DNA of 64,000 bases from Micromonospora matsumotoense (lineage in GTDB: Bacteria; Actinomycetota; Actinomycetes; Mycobacteriales; Micromonosporaceae): NCBI RefSeq assembly GCF_900091525.1, contig NZ_FMCU01000004.1, positions 62,001 through 126,000 of the forward strand. Direction: 5' to 3'. Under the pieces are notes generated by a model. The model was not told the origin of the DNA, searched no databases, and was given only the letters and a program-made list of their open reading frames with translations. Positions 34,104-44,727 of this stretch are shown piece by piece (position 1 is the first letter of the stretch; each line of letters starts with the position of its first letter). The position numbers and the translations under genes were made by a program.

Positions 34104-34122
34104 GGGATCGCCGGGGTGGGGG

Positions 34123-37100
34123 TCAGCCCACCCGCAGCGCGGCCGGGTCGTCGGCCGGGTCGTCGTCGGCGGGCTCCGCGGGGCGGAGACTGTCGACGAT
34201 GTGATCGGCCAGGGCGGCGATGGTCGGCTTGTTCCACAGGATGTTCGGCGGCAGCTCCAGGCCGTACCGGCCCTGCAACCGCACCCGCAGCGCCACCGTC
34301 ATCACCGAGTCCACGCCCAGCTCGACCAGCGGCCGGCGCAGCTCCAGATCCTCGGCGGCCAGGCTCAGCTCGGCGGCGGCCTGCTCCCGGACGTCGGCGG
34401 TGACCAACTCCCGCAGCTCCTGCTCCGGGGTGTCGACCCAGTCGACGCTGAACGCCTGACCGGTGCCGCCCTCGGTGGTCGACCGGGTCGCGGTCAGCTC
34501 CCGCAGCATCGGCAGCCGGGGGGCGTTGGTGGTCGGCGCCAGCACCCGCAGGATCGCGTGGTACGGGCTGTGGAACCGGTCGGCGAAGGCCCAGGCCCGG
34601 AACGCCTCGGTCACCGAGATCGCGTCCAGACCGCGCGAGTTGGCCTCCAGCATGGTCGACGAGATCGACTCGGACATGCCCACCCCGCGCCAGGACGTCC
34701 AGCCGAGGCTGGTCGTCTCGGTGTGGCCGTCGGCGTGCCGGTGCGCCGCGAGGGCGTCCAGGAACGAGTTGGCCGCCGCGTAGGTGGTCTGCCCGGTCAG
34801 CCGGGTGAACTGCCCGCAGGACGAGAACATCACAAAGAAGTCCAGCGTGCCCGGGGGGAAGAGACGGTGCAGCACCATCGCCCCGTTGACCTTCGGCCCG
34901 AGGACGTCGTGCAGCCCCTCCCGGTCCACCTTGTCCACCATCGCGTCGCGGACCACCCCGGCGGCGTGCACGATGCCGCGTACCGCCGGCATGCCGTGGG
35001 TGGCCGGGTCGAGCGCCGCCGCGACCTCCACCGGGTCGGTGATGTCCAACGCCAGGGTCCGGACGGTCACCCCGAGCGCCTCCAGTTCGAGCACCCCGTC
35101 GATCTGCCGGCGGGTCCGCACGTCGTGGTCGCCGTCCCACTCGGCGCGCGGGGGCAGGCCCCGGCGGCCGGCGAGCAGGATCCGCCGGGCCCCCCGGTCG
35201 GCCAGCCACCGGGCCACCATCAGGCCGAGCGACCCGAGACCACCGGTGATCAGGTAGGTGTCGGTCGGCCGGCACTGCAACGCGGTGCCGTCGGCGGGCC
35301 GTTCGACCTGACCGAGCCGCTGCACCGCCACCTCGCCGCCGGTGACCGAGACGATGTCCTCGTCGCCGGTGAGCCGGCGCAGCACCGTCGCGACGGTCTC
35401 GGCGGGGATGTCGGCGTCGTCGGCGAGGTCGACGACCCCGCCCCACAGGTCCGGGTGTTCCCCGGCGATGATCCGGGCGATGCCCCACAGCGGGGCGTGG
35501 GCCAGCGACCGCTCCCCCACCGCCTGCCGGACGCCCCGGGTCAGGCACCAGAGCCGGGGCTGGGCGGCCGCCGGGTCACCCCCGGCCGCCTGCGCCTCGA
35601 TCAGCGCCTGCGCGCTGTGGATCAACGCCCAGCCGCACCGTTCGGCGGCCTGCTCGGCCGACTCGTCGGCGTCGCCGAAGCCCGGCGCGACCAGGACCGC
35701 GTCGCGCGGGGTGAGACCCACCGTGGCCAGCTCGTCCGGGCCGTCCACCCGGACGGTACGCAGTCCGGTGCCGGCCAGCGCCCCGGCCAGGTCACCGGCG
35801 GCCGGGTCGGCACCGACCACGACCACCCGGGACAGCTCGGTGGTGACCCCGTCGACGGTGAGGTCCAGGGGCCGCCAGACCACCTCGTGCACCAGCTCGC
35901 GGGGGGCGGCCACCGCGCTGTCGGTGTCCGAGATGGCGGAGAACCGCAGGCCGCGCACCTGGCAGACGACCTCGCCGTGCTCGTTGGCCACCTGCACGTC
36001 CACGGTGTCCTGCGGCGACCTCGGCGAGCGCACCGAGTGGACGGTGATGTGCGCCGGTGGTTCCCCCTTGAAGACCACCGATTCGATGTGCGAGGACATC
36101 CACTGGTGCCGGGCGTACTCCGGGGTGACCAGCACCGCGCTGATGGTCAGCGCGCCGTCGATGACGTGCGCCCAACTGGTGGCCGTCTGCGCCGGTGGCG
36201 GCACGATGACGATGTCGGCCAACTGCTCCTCGTCGTTGCGGCGCAGCTCGACCACGTCCCAGGGGAACGCGTAACCGCCGACGCCCATCCGGCGGAACAT
36301 CTCGTCGACCCGCTGCCAGGACCACTCCTGCGGGCACCGGGCCCGCACCTCGTCGGCGTCGAGCCCGCCGTCGACCAACTCGGTGCTCCAGTCGATGGTC
36401 GCCGTCGAGTGGGTGATCCACTCGTACTCCTCGTCGTCGACGACGGGCCCGCCGTCCTGCGGGGCGACCCGGGTGGCCAGCCGGGCGGTGTTCTCCGAGA
36501 GCACGATCTGCACCACCCGGGGCGGCGCGACGGCCAGCGGGGTGCGCAGCACGATGTCGGCCAGCGCCGGCAGCCGGCCGTCCTCCCCGGCGGCCAGGGC
36601 GAAGCTGTTGATCAGGACGGCGGCCGGGGTGATCTCGACGTCGACCACCTCGTGGTCGAGCGGGTAGGGCCGCGACGACATGTCCAGGTAGGTCTGCCAC
36701 ACCTGCCGGGGCGGCGCGCCGGAGACCGTCATCCGGCCGCCGAGCAGGCTGTGCCGCTCCGGGTCGTGACCGCCGCCGGGGCCGGACTCGGCCCGCGACT
36801 CGGGGAAGATCCAGTACGGCCGGTGCTGCCAGGCCACCGAGGGCATCGGCAGCAGCGATCCGGTCGGGTGCAGCCGCCCCCAGTCCACCGCCGCGCCCGC
36901 GCAGTGCAGCCGGGCCAGGCCGGCCAGCAGCGCGCGTACCTCGTCGGTGTCGCGGCGCAGGCTGTGCACGACGGTGGCGTCCTCGACGCCGAGGTGGGCG
37001 AGGGTCTCCCCGATGGAGTGGGTGACCACCGGGTGGGTGGAGACCTCCAGGAAGACCCGGTGCCCGTCGGCGACGGCCGCCGTCACGGCGTCGGTGAACC

Positions 37101-39486
37101 GCACCGGCTCGCGCAGGTTCGCCACCCAGTACGCGCCGTCCCGCGGGGCGGTCGACCGGGGGTCGGTCAGCGCGGTGCTGTAGAGGGTGGTCCGGGGCGC
37201 CCCGGGGCGCAGCGCGCCGGCCGCCGCGGCGACCTCGGCCACCGCCGCGTCGACGTGCGGGCTGTGGAACGCGATGTCGGTGTCGACCCGCCACACCGCC
37301 ACCCCCTCCTCGCGCCAGTGCGTCACGATCTGCTCGACGGCCTCCCGGTCACCGGAGAGCACGGTGGAGGTGGGGCTGGCCGAGATGGCGGCGACCACGC
37401 CGAGCTGGCCGGCGAGCCGCTGCCGGGCCTCGTCGAACCCGAGCCCGACCATGGCCATCCCGCCCGCGCCCTGGAGGCGTTCCAGGGCACGCGCCCGCTG
37501 GCAGGCGAACCGGGCGGCGGCCAGTACGTCCAGGCTGCCGGCGACGGCGGCGGCGGCGATCTCCCCCACCGAGTGCCCGATCACCGCGGCCGGGGTGAGC
37601 CCCCGGGCCCGCCAGGTCTGCGCCAGGGCGACCTGGGTGGCGAAGGTCAACGCCTGCACCTCGACGCCGCTCCACGGGCCGCCGGCGGTCAACGCCTCGC
37701 GGGGCGTCCAGCCCAACTCCTCGCGGAACACCTCGGCGAGCGCGTCGACGGCGGCGGCGAAGACCGGCTCGTCGCGCAGCAGTTGCCGGCCCATGCCCGC
37801 CCACTGCGCGCCGTGCCCGGAGAAGACCCAGACCACCGGGGCCGGGTCGGCCACCGTCCGGCCCCGGGCGACCTGCGGGGTGGACTTGCCGTCGGCCACC
37901 TCCCGCAGCCGCTCGACGAGTTCCCCGGGCGAGGCGGCCAGCACGGCGGCCCGCTGCGGCAGGTGCGAACGGCGCTGCGCCAGGGTGTGCCCCACCGACG
38001 GCAGGGACGCCCCGGGGTGCTCCACCAGCCAGTCGGCGGTGCGGGTGGCCAGCGCCGCCACCCCGGCCTCGGACATCGCCGAGAGCGGGAACACCGACGG
38101 TCGTGTCCCGGTGGTGACCTCGGCCGGCACCGTGGTGGCCGCCGCCTCGGCGGTGGTGTCCCCGGCCGACGCGGTCGGGGCGGGCGGCGCCTCCTGGAGG
38201 ATGACGTGCGAGATGGAACCGCCGACGCCGTAGCTGGACACGCCGGCCCGGCGTGGTGAGTCGCCGGCCGGCCACGGGGACCGCTCGCCGATCAGCCGCA
38301 ACCCGGAGCCGGCCCAGTCGAAGTCCGGGTTCGGCTCGCGGTGCAGGCTCGGCGGGATCTCCGCATGCCGCAGCGCCAACACCGCCTTGATCACGCCGGC
38401 GATGCCCGAGCCCGCCTCGACGTGACCGATGTTCGGCTTCACCGAGCCGATCAGGCAGGGCTCGTCGGGGGTCCGGCCGGCGCCGAAGACCGCGGCCAGC
38501 GCCTTGGCCTCCTCCCGGTCACCGACCGGGGTGCCGGTGCCGTGCGCCTCGACGTAGTGCACCGTCTCCGGGGCGATGCCGGCGCGCGCGTAGGCCACCC
38601 GCAGCATGTGCTCCTGGGCCGAGCCGTTGGGCGCCATCATGCCGTCGGAACGGCCGTCCTGGAACACCCCGCTGCCGGGGATCAGGGCGAGCACCTCGTC
38701 GCCGTCGCGGCGGGCGTCGGCCAACCGCTTGAGCACCACCACCCCCGCGCCCTCGCCCCGGCCGTAGCCGTCGGCGTCGGCGGCGAACGCCTTGCTGCGT
38801 CCGTCCGGGGCGGTCGCCCCGGCCGCGTCCAGGGCCACGAACAGGGTCGGGCTGGCCATGATGTTGACCCCACCGACGACGGCCAGCGGGATCTCCCCCT
38901 CGCGCAGGCTCTGGCAGGCCAGGTGCAGCGCGGTGAGGGAACCGGCGCAGGCGGTGTCCACCGCCATGCTGGGCCCCCGCAGGTCCAGGAAGTACGAGAT
39001 GCGGTTGGCGATGCCGTAGTAGGTGGTGCCGTTGACCGCCCAGGCGCCGGTCCGCGGAATGTCCTCCAGCAGGCGGCGGCCGTAGTCGTTGGAATTGGCC
39101 GCCACGAAGACACCGGCGTCCGAACCGCGCAGCGACAACGGCGGCACACCCGCGTTGCCCAGCGCCTCCCAGGCCAACTCCAACACGATCCGCTGCTGCG
39201 GGTCGAGGAAGTCCGCCTCCCGGGGAGAGATGCCGAAGAAGTCCGCGTCGAATCCCTCGATGTCGTCGAGGAATGAGCCCAGCCGGGTCGTCTTCCGCAG
39301 GATCGCGGTGGCCTGGGGGCTGGTCGAGGCGTACGGTTCCCACCGCTTGTCGGGCATGGCACTCACGGCATGTCGACCACCGATGAGAAATGCCCAGAAC
39401 TTCTCCAACGAGTCAAGGTCAGGGGCGAACCGGCAGCTCATACCGACAATGGCCACGGCCTCAGAAAATTCCCCATCCTGGCTCAC
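34123..39486 (-). CDS. Iterative type I PKS (KS-AT-DH-KR-ACP), 6-methylsalicylate/naphthoate-synthase type
   Basis: A 1787-residue single-module PKS. KS at about 10-430 with active-site Cys in [11 protein letters not shown] (about 180) and the His motifs in EAHGTGT and [10 protein letters not shown] at about 535-850 with GHSVGE (about 637); DH-like domain at about 890-1180 with PLDHEVVDV (about 944); KR at about 1390-1590 with TGGLGSLG (about 1415); ACP at the end with GVDSVMT (about 1725). No thioesterase. Length and order match bacterial partially reducing iterative synthases (NcsB, MdpB, ChlB1), so the product should be a salicylate- or naphthoate-type acid. GTG 39486 is preferred over GTG 39504 because GAGAGGAG lies before it. 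Divergent from the aryl-AMP ligase. Confidence 0.9.
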   Translation of the reverse strand: MSQDGEFSEAVAIVGMSCRFAPDLDSLEKFWAFLIGGRHAVSAMPDKRWEPYASTSPQATAILRKTTRLGSFLDDIEGFDADFFGISPREADFLDPQQRIVLELAWEALGNAGVPPLSLRGSDAGVFVAANSNDYGRRLLEDIPRTGAWAVNGTTYYGIANRISYFLDLRGPSMAVDTACAGSLTALHLACQSLREGEIPLAVVGGVNIMASPTLFVALDAAGATAPDGRSKAFAADADGYGRGEGAGVVVLKRLADARRDGDEVLALIPGSGVFQDGRSDGMMAPNGSAQEHMLRVAYARAGIAPETVHYVEAHGTGTPVGDREEAKALAAVFGAGRTPDEPCLIGSVKPNIGHVEAGSGIAGVIKAVLALRHAEIPPSLHREPNPDFDWAGSGLRLIGERSPWPAGDSPRRAGVSSYGVGGSISHVILQEAPPAPTASAGDTTAEAAATTVPAEVTTGTRPSVFPLSAMSEAGVAALATRTADWLVEHPGASLPSVGHTLAQRRSHLPQRAAVLAASPGELVERLREVADGKSTPQVARGRTVADPAPVVWVFSGHGAQWAGMGRQLLRDEPVFAAAVDALAEVFREELGWTPREALTAGGPWSGVEVQALTFATQVALAQTWRARGLTPAAVIGHSVGEIAAAAVAGSLDVLAAARFACQRARALERLQGAGGMAMVGLGFDEARQRLAGQLGVVAAISASPTSTVLSGDREAVEQIVTHWREEGVAVWRVDTDIAFHSPHVDAAVAEVAAAAGALRPGAPRTTLYSTALTDPRSTAPRDGAYWVANLREPVRFTDAVTAAVADGHRVFLEVSTHPVVTHSIGETLAHLGVEDATVVHSLRRDTDEVRALLAGLARLHCAGAAVDWGRLHPTGSLLPMPSVAWQHRPYWIFPESRAESGPGGGHDPERHSLLGGRMTVSGAPPRQVWQTYLDMSSRPYPLDHEVVDVEITPAAVLINSFALAAGEDGRLPALADIVLRTPLAVAPPRVVQIVLSENTARLATRVAPQDGGPVVDDEEYEWITHSTATIDWSTELVDGGLDADEVRARCPQEWSWQRVDEMFRRMGVGGYAFPWDVVELRRNDEEQLADIVIVPPPAQTATSWAHVIDGALTISAVLVTPEYARHQWMSSHIESVVFKGEPPAHITVHSVRSPRSPQDTVDVQVANEHGEVVCQVRGLRFSAISDTDSAVAAPRELVHEVVWRPLDLTVDGVTTELSRVVVVGADPAAGDLAGALAGTGLRTVRVDGPDELATVGLTPRDAVLVAPGFGDADESAEQAAERCGWALIHSAQALIEAQAAGGDPAAAQPRLWCLTRGVRQAVGERSLAHAPLWGIARIIAGEHPDLWGGVVDLADDADIPAETVATVLRRLTGDEDIVSVTGGEVAVQRLGQVERPADGTALQCRPTDTYLITGGLGSLGLMVARWLADRGARRILLAGRRGLPPRAEWDGDHDVRTRRQIDGVLELEALGVTVRTLALDITDPVEVAAALDPATHGMPAVRGIVHAAGVVRDAMVDKVDREGLHDVLGPKVNGAMVLHRLFPPGTLDFFVMFSSCGQFTRLTGQTTYAAANSFLDALAAHRHADGHTETTSLGWTSWRGVGMSESISSTMLEANSRGLDAISVTEAFRAWAFADRFHSPYHAILRVLAPTTNAPRLPMLRELTATRSTTEGGTGQAFSVDWVDTPEQELRELVTADVREQAAAELSLAAEDLELRRPLVELGVDSVMTVALRVRLQGRYGLELPPNILWNKPTIAALADHIVDSLRPAEPADDDPADDPAALRVG

Positions 39487-39853
39487 GTCCAGGCTCCTCT
39501 CCACATCGCCGACCGCATCCGGAACACAGCCGGATGCGGTGGTCGCTGTCCTTCGGAAATGTCGCGGTGACGGTCAGGTCCGGACGCTGACCTCAACTGC
39601 GACACATCCTGTTCCCCCACCGATCACAGGGGCACCTTCCTGAGTGCGATCGTCTGCGGCCGACGGCCACCCACCGGCACCCGCCGTGACCTCCGCTAAT
39701 GCCCGGCGCGCAATAGCGCAATGCGGGAGAAGGAACTCGGCGGCGCGCGTCCGTACGGTTTCCCCGCGAGTTCGACACGCGAATTCCTCGGTCGCGCCGC
39801 GCGGGCCCCGACGCCGGTGCGCCGCGTCGACCACTCGGATCGGGAGGACCCAC
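39487..39853. promoter_or_regulatory. Divergent promoter region, PKS / aryl-AMP ligase
   Basis: 367 bases between the two starts, no gene supported. It contains a short relatively AT-rich part at 39700-39725 with two copies of GCGCAAT. No confident -35/-10 assignment. Confidence 0.35.
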
Positions 39854-41521
39854 ATGTCCGCAGAAGCGACCCGACCTACCCTCGACGGGACCGTGCCGTG
39901 GCCGCCGGAGCTGGTGGCGCGGTACACCGAGCGGGGGTACTGGACCCACCGGTCGCTGGGGGCGTACCTGTACGCCGCCGCCGACGCCGACCCCACCGCG
40001 ACGTGCCTGGTCGACGGCCCGGTACGGCTCACCTTCGCCGAGCTGACCGCCCGCGCCGACGGTGCCGCCGTCCGCCTGCGCGCGCTCGGGATACGCCCCG
40101 ACGACCGGGTGGTGGTGCAGCTGCCCAACTGCTGGGAGTTCGTCGTACTGACGGTGGCCTGCTTCCGGCTGGGCGCGGTCCCGGTGATGGCCCTGCCGGC
40201 GCACCGCCGACAGGAGATCGCCGCGATCGTGGCGCTGACCGGGGCGCGGGCGCTGGTCGTACCGGACGGGTGGAAGGACTTCGACCACCAGGCGCTGGCG
40301 CACGAGGTGGCCGCCGACGCGCCGACCCTGCGGCACGTGCTGGTGGCCGGCGCGGACGTCCGGCCGGACAGCGTCGACCTGCGGCAGCTGTGCCGGCCGG
40401 CCGACGACCCGGTGGCGGCCCGGCGCGCGCTCGACGCCGCCGCGCCCGCCGGCTCGGCGGTCGCCCTGTTCCTGCTCTCCGGCGGCACCACCGGCGTGCC
40501 GAAGCTGATCGCCCGGACCCACGACGACTACGGCTACATGATGCGTCGGGCCGCCGAGCTTTCCGAGGTGGACGCGACGACGGTCTACCTCGCGGTGCTG
40601 CCGCTGGCGCACGGCTACCCGATGGCCGGGCCGGGCCTGCTGGGCACGCTGCTGGCCGGCGGCCGGGTGGTGATCCTGCCGTCCCCGGCACCGGAGCGGG
40701 CGTTCGAGGCGGTGCAGCGGGAACGGGTCACCTTCACCTCGCTGGTGCCCGCCGCCGTGCAACGCTGGCTGGAATACCGGGACAAGGACCCGGACCGGGA
40801 CCTCGGCTCGCTGCGCCGGGTCCAGGTGGCCGGCTCCCGGCTGGCCGACCAGGTGGCCCAGCGGGTGACGCCGGTCCTCGGCTGCGAGTTGCAGCAGGTG
40901 TACGGGATGGCGGAGGGGCTGCTCTGCCTCACCCGCCCGGCCGACCCGCAGGACGTGGTGTGCCACAGCCAGGGGCGGCCGATCTGCCCCGACGACGAGT
41001 TGCGGCTGGTCGACGAAGACGGCCGGCCGGTGCCGCCGGGCGAGGCGGGGGTGCTGCTGACCCGGGGGCCGTACACGCCGCGCGGCTACTACCGGTCGCC
41101 GGAGCTGACCGCCCGGGCCTTCGTCGACGGCTGGTACAACACCGGGGACATCGTCCGGCTGCGGCCCGACGGGAACCTGGTCATCGAGGGACGGGACAAG
41201 GATCTGATCAACCGGGGTGGCGAGAAGATCTCCGCCGAGGAGGTGGAGAACTTCGCCTACCAGCTCGACGCGGTGAGCCTGGCCGCCGCGGTCGCCATGC
41301 CGGACGCCGAGCTGGGCGAACGGGTCTGCCTCTACGTGGTGCCGCAGCCGGGCCGTGCGGTGGGCCTGGACGAGGTCCGGGCGGTGATGCAGCGGGCCGG
41401 GGTGGCCGCGTTCAAGCTGCCGGAGCGGCTGGTGACCGTCGACGAACTGCCGTACACGGCGGTGGGCAAGGTGAACAAGAAGCAGCTCCGGGCGGACATC
41501 AGCCGCCGGTTGACCGGCTGA
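39854..41521 (+). CDS. Aryl-acid AMP ligase (EntE/DhbE-like, aryl-CoA ligase)
   Basis: A 555-residue adenylating enzyme. Motifs in order: LFLLSGGTTGVPKLIARTH (phosphate loop), LPLAHGYPMAGPG, QVYGMAEGLLC, YNTGDIVRLRPDGNLVIEGRDKD-type hinge region and the catalytic Lys in YTAVGKVNKKQLR. Overall it is of the 2,3-dihydroxybenzoate-AMP ligase type, with no carrier domain. It should activate the product of the divergent PKS as acyl-AMP/CoA for transfer to the core or sugar, as NcsB2 does in neocarzinostatin. ATG 39854 follows GGGAGG. A 13-bp hairpin terminates it. Confidence 0.88.
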   Translation: MSAEATRPTLDGTVPWPPELVARYTERGYWTHRSLGAYLYAAADADPTATCLVDGPVRLTFAELTARADGAAVRLRALGIRPDDRVVVQLPNCWEFVVLTVACFRLGAVPVMALPAHRRQEIAAIVALTGARALVVPDGWKDFDHQALAHEVAADAPTLRHVLVAGADVRPDSVDLRQLCRPADDPVAARRALDAAAPAGSAVALFLLSGGTTGVPKLIARTHDDYGYMMRRAAELSEVDATTVYLAVLPLAHGYPMAGPGLLGTLLAGGRVVILPSPAPERAFEAVQRERVTFTSLVPAAVQRWLEYRDKDPDRDLGSLRRVQVAGSRLADQVAQRVTPVLGCELQQVYGMAEGLLCLTRPADPQDVVCHSQGRPICPDDELRLVDEDGRPVPPGEAGVLLTRGPYTPRGYYRSPELTARAFVDGWYNTGDIVRLRPDGNLVIEGRDKDLINRGGEKISAEEVENFAYQLDAVSLAAAVAMPDAELGERVCLYVVPQPGRAVGLDEVRAVMQRAGVAAFKLPERLVTVDELPYTAVGKVNKKQLRADISRRLTG

Positions 41522-41624
41522 TCCGCAGGCCGGCCCGCAGCGCCCGGGGCGGCGGGCGGGCCGGCGACGGAACCGGGACACCCCGCGCGGCCCACGCCGG
41601 CCGGGGCACGGGGGCAGGACGCGG

Positions 41625-41655
41625 CGCGGGGGCGGCACCGGATGCCGCCCCCGCG
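41625..41655. terminator. Bidirectional hairpin terminator
   Basis: Perfect 13-bp stem CGCGGGGGCGGCA / complement with a 5-base loop between the convergent ligase (stop 41521) and SCP2 protein (stop 41667) genes. Confidence 0.85.
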
Positions 41656-41666
41656 TACGCGCGTGG

Positions 41667-42113
41667 TCAGGGTTTCGGGATGTCGAACAGGGTGGGGATG
41701 CGCATGGCCAGCCCCCGGTCGCCCTTGGCCTTCATCCTGCCCAGCACGAACATGGTGACCGGGTTGGCGTTGCTGCTGACCAGCTTGAGGAAGTCGATGT
41801 CGCTGAGGGTCAGGGTGAGCCGGGGCTCCCGGTCCGGCCGCGCCGACAGCACACACTCACCCCCGGCGATCACCATCTCGTAGGTGTCCACGGTCCCCTC
41901 ACGTCGGTCGCCGACGCTCCAGTGCAGGACCGCCTCGGTGGTCCCGGCCCGGTCGGCGCGGAACAGGGTGGGCATCCGGACGAAGATGCCGTCCAGGATG
42001 GTGCGGCGGTGCGGGCCCCCCATCACCCGGCGCAGCTCGTCGACCGGGGTGGCGGTGACCAGCCGGGCGAAGTCTCGGGGTTCCATCAGGGCAGGGTCGG
42101 CGTCGGCGAACAT
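41667..42113 (-). CDS. SCP2 sterol-binding-domain protein
   Basis: A 148-residue protein with SCP2-like features: VLHWSVGDRREGTVDTYEMVI, LSARPDREPRLTLTLSDIDFLKLVSSNANPVTMFVLGRMKAKGD, then a short hydrophobic end. SCP2 domains bind lipophilic molecules in a tunnel. ATG 42113 follows AAAGGGA. Monocistronic, convergent with the aryl ligase and divergent from the glycosyltransferase operon. In this cluster it could carry or sequester a hydrophobic intermediate; that is only inference. Confidence 0.75.
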   Translation of the reverse strand: MFADADPALMEPRDFARLVTATPVDELRRVMGGPHRRTILDGIFVRMPTLFRADRAGTTEAVLHWSVGDRREGTVDTYEMVIAGGECVLSARPDREPRLTLTLSDIDFLKLVSSNANPVTMFVLGRMKAKGDRGLAMRIPTLFDIPKP

Positions 42114-42489
42114 GGGCGTCCCTTTCGTCGTACGGGCAGGCAGGGGCCGCGCGGGAGGTTGATCCGGGAGTCGGGCCGGGCGGCCGGGCGCGACGCGACC
42201 GCGACGGCGGGCCGGCGGTCCGGCCGGTGTCGGGCACCCGACCCGCGTGGCGTCGGACCGCCGGGTGAGCCCGCCTGTCCGTCGAGTATGGAGAGGTCGA
42301 CGGTGGGTGCCTACTTCGACGATGCCCGGTCGACGACGGTGAAAGGGCATGTATGGAGATGTCCGGGGACGGCCGGGCCGAGATCATGGTGGGGCGGAGG
42401 TCGCCGGGGGGCGAGGCGCCGTGCCCGCGTGGTGGCAGCCCTCCGGCCGCCGCCCTGCCGAGCCACGGACACCGAGCTGAGGAGACCGG
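42114..42489. promoter_or_regulatory. Divergent promoter region, SCP2 protein / GT operon
   Basis: 376 bases without a gene. Two copies of GTATGGAGA lie at 42286-42294 and 42351-42359. No clear promoter boxes or terminator. Confidence 0.35.
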
Positions 42490-43779
42490 ATGAGAGTGCT
42501 CTTCGTGCCGCACGCCAACAAGGCGCACCTGCACATCATGACGCCGTTGGCGTGGGCGCTGCGTACGGCCGGACACGACGTCCGCGTCGCCAGCCAGCCC
42601 GAGATCGCCGACGCCATCATCGCGTCCGGGTTCGTCCCGGTCGAGGTGGGTCGGACCCGCACGGAGATGCCCGCCTTCTATCCGGGGGTACGCCCCGGCG
42701 AGACGCCGCCGGTGGTGATGGCCCCCGGTGAGCGCCAGGAGATGCCGTTGCAGCAGGACTTCCCGCGGGACAACCCGTTGGAGAAGCTGTCCCGGGCCTC
42801 CTGGGGTTTCGCGCTGTTCTCCACCGACGAGATGATCGCCGACCTGATCGCGTTGATCGACTCCTGGCGGCCGGACCTGGTGGTCTGGGACTCCATGGTG
42901 TACGCCGCGCCGGCCGCGGCCACCGTCTGCGGGGTGCCGCACGCCCGGATGATGATGGGCCCGGACGGGATCACCCAGCTCCGGCGGGCCGCCCGGGACG
43001 AGGGTGATCCGCTGCGCGACTGGCTGGACCGGGTGCTGGGTGGTTACGGCGCCCGGTTCGACGAGGACGTCGCCACCGGCCACTTCACCATCGACCCGAT
43101 GCCGCCGTGGCAGTACCAGCCCGACGGGCTGCACCTGGTGCCGGTGCGGCACATCGCGGTGAACCCGCCGGCCCGGATTCCGGACTGGCTGCGGGAGGAG
43201 CAGCAGCGGCCCCGGATCTGCCTCACCCTCGGCGAGTCGCACCGCAACGGGCGCGGCACCGAGGCCCCCGCCGCCGATCTGCTGGACGCGGTGAGCGGTC
43301 TCGACGCCGAGGTGATCGCCACCTTCAACGCCAAGCAGCTCGCCACCATCCCGGTGCTGCCGGACAACGTCCGGGTGGTCGACTTCGTGCCGCTGGCCAT
43401 GTTGCTGCCGAGCTGCGCGGCGATCGTGCACCACGGTGGGGCGGGCACCTTCGCCACCGCCGTCGAACACGCCGTACCGCAGTTGATCATTCCGGGGACG
43501 CACTGGGGGTTCCAGTGGTGGGGGCCGCTGGCCCACGCCAACGGCCTGCAACAGCAGGGGGCCGGTCGGTTCGTCGCCGACGCCGACCACCTCACCTCCG
43601 AGGCGCTCGCCGAGGACCTGACCCGGGTGCTCAAGGACCCGTCGTTCAAGGCGAACGCCGAACGGCTGCGGACCCAGGTAGCCGGCCTGCCCACCCCCAA
43701 CGACCTGGTCCCGGCGCTGCACCGGCTGGTCGACCAGTACCGCGACGTCGCCGCCGCACGGGCCGGGCGGCCGTCGTGA
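42490..43779 (+). CDS. Glycosyltransferase, EryCIII/DesVII-like
   Basis: A 429-residue GT-B enzyme. It starts MRVLFVPHANKAHLHIMTPLAWAL and has the donor motif AIVHHGGAGTFATAVEHAVPQLIIPG followed by a WGFQWWGPLAHANGLQQQGAG helix. It resembles the macrolide-type family whose members often need a P450-like activator; no heme-less activator gene is nearby, and the P450 in this operon has its heme cysteine. AGGAG precedes ATG 42490. First gene of GT-hydrolase-P450-ferredoxin-SDR. A second glycosyltransferase of different sequence is at 20902, so at least two sugars may be attached. Confidence 0.85.
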   Translation: MRVLFVPHANKAHLHIMTPLAWALRTAGHDVRVASQPEIADAIIASGFVPVEVGRTRTEMPAFYPGVRPGETPPVVMAPGERQEMPLQQDFPRDNPLEKLSRASWGFALFSTDEMIADLIALIDSWRPDLVVWDSMVYAAPAAATVCGVPHARMMMGPDGITQLRRAARDEGDPLRDWLDRVLGGYGARFDEDVATGHFTIDPMPPWQYQPDGLHLVPVRHIAVNPPARIPDWLREEQQRPRICLTLGESHRNGRGTEAPAADLLDAVSGLDAEVIATFNAKQLATIPVLPDNVRVVDFVPLAMLLPSCAAIVHHGGAGTFATAVEHAVPQLIIPGTHWGFQWWGPLAHANGLQQQGAGRFVADADHLTSEALAEDLTRVLKDPSFKANAERLRTQVAGLPTPNDLVPALHRLVDQYRDVAAARAGRPS

Positions 43780-44615
43780 CCACGCCGCTGCGGTTGACCA
43801 CCGACGCCGGCACCTTCGACGCGCTGACCGCCGGCCCCGCCGACGGCCGGGGCGTGCTGCTGCTGCACGGCTTCCCCGAGGGGGCCGTCGAGTGGGAGCA
43901 CCAGCTCGCCGCGCTGGGCGCCGCCGGTCACCACGCCGTCGCGCCGGACCAGCGCGGCTACTCCCCCGGGGTACGGCCCGACGACGTCGACGCGTACCGG
44001 ATGGACGCCCTGGTCGCCGACGTCGTCGCCCTCGCCGGGCAGCTCGGCTGGGACCGGTTCGACCTGGTCGGCCACGACTGGGGCGCGGCGATCGGCTGGG
44101 CGGTGGCCGACCGGCACCCGGCGCTGCTGCGCACCTTCACCGCCGTGTCGGTGCCGCATCCCCGGCCGTTCGCCGACGCGCTGGCCGGCGACGAGGACCA
44201 GCAGCGCCGCTCCGCGTACCTGGCGATGTTCCGTCAGCCGGGGCAGGCCGAGGGGATGCTGCTGGCCGACGACGCCGCGTTCCTGCGCCGGATGCTGGGC
44301 GCGGCGGGGCCGGCGAGGCTGGCGACCTATCTGGACCGGTTGACCGCGCCGGGCGCGCTGACCGCCGCCCTGAACTGGTACCGGGCCACCCGGCCGGAGG
44401 ACGTCGAGGCCGGGCCGGTCGACGTGCCGACGCTCTATGTCTGGGGCAGCGCCGACATCGGCGTCGGCCCGGTCGCCGCGCACGGCACCGGCGACTGGGT
44501 GAAGGGCCCGTACGAGTTCCTCACCCTCGACGGGGTGTCGCACTGGGTGCCCGAGGAGGCCCCCGACCAGCTCTCGGCGGCGCTGCTCGCCCACCTCGCC
44601 CGACACCCCGGATGA
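43776..44615 (+). CDS. Alpha/beta hydrolase, epoxide hydrolase-like
   Basis: A 279-residue protein with HGFPEG (oxyanion loop), nucleophile Asp in LVGHDWGAAIGW, acid in VWGSADIG and His in GVSHWVP. The GHDWG nucleophile elbow is typical of soluble epoxide hydrolases and dehalogenases. Enediyne clusters usually encode a longer, microsomal-type epoxide hydrolase (SgcF/NcsF, about 380 residues), so this is a different type. Starts at GTG 43776, overlapping the GT stop by four bases. Confidence 0.8.
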   Translation: MTTPLRLTTDAGTFDALTAGPADGRGVLLLHGFPEGAVEWEHQLAALGAAGHHAVAPDQRGYSPGVRPDDVDAYRMDALVADVVALAGQLGWDRFDLVGHDWGAAIGWAVADRHPALLRTFTAVSVPHPRPFADALAGDEDQQRRSAYLAMFRQPGQAEGMLLADDAAFLRRMLGAAGPARLATYLDRLTAPGALTAALNWYRATRPEDVEAGPVDVPTLYVWGSADIGVGPVAAHGTGDWVKGPYEFLTLDGVSHWVPEEAPDQLSAALLAHLARHPG

Positions 44616-44727
44616 GCCCACCACCGTCGCTTCGCCGCACCCCGGGTCGACGCCGGGTCCCCCGTCGGCACCGCACGCCGGGTCGACGCCGTCCGGGCCC
44701 ACCGACCCACCCACCGAGAGGATCGTG

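Noticed and set aside
33346..38259. A 1637-codon open frame on the plus strand opposite the PKS
   Set aside because: It is antisense to a PKS with complete domains and its translation is Arg/Gly/His/Pro-rich with no domain; a typical shadow of very GC-rich codon use.
39487..39853. An ECF42-type site on the minus strand near 39770 (TGTCGA)
   Set aside because: No CGAC follows at 17 bases, so it does not fit the motif.
43776..44615. Assignment as the SgcF/NcsF-type enediyne epoxide hydrolase
   Set aside because: It is about 100 residues too short and lacks the N-terminal EHN-type region expected of that family.
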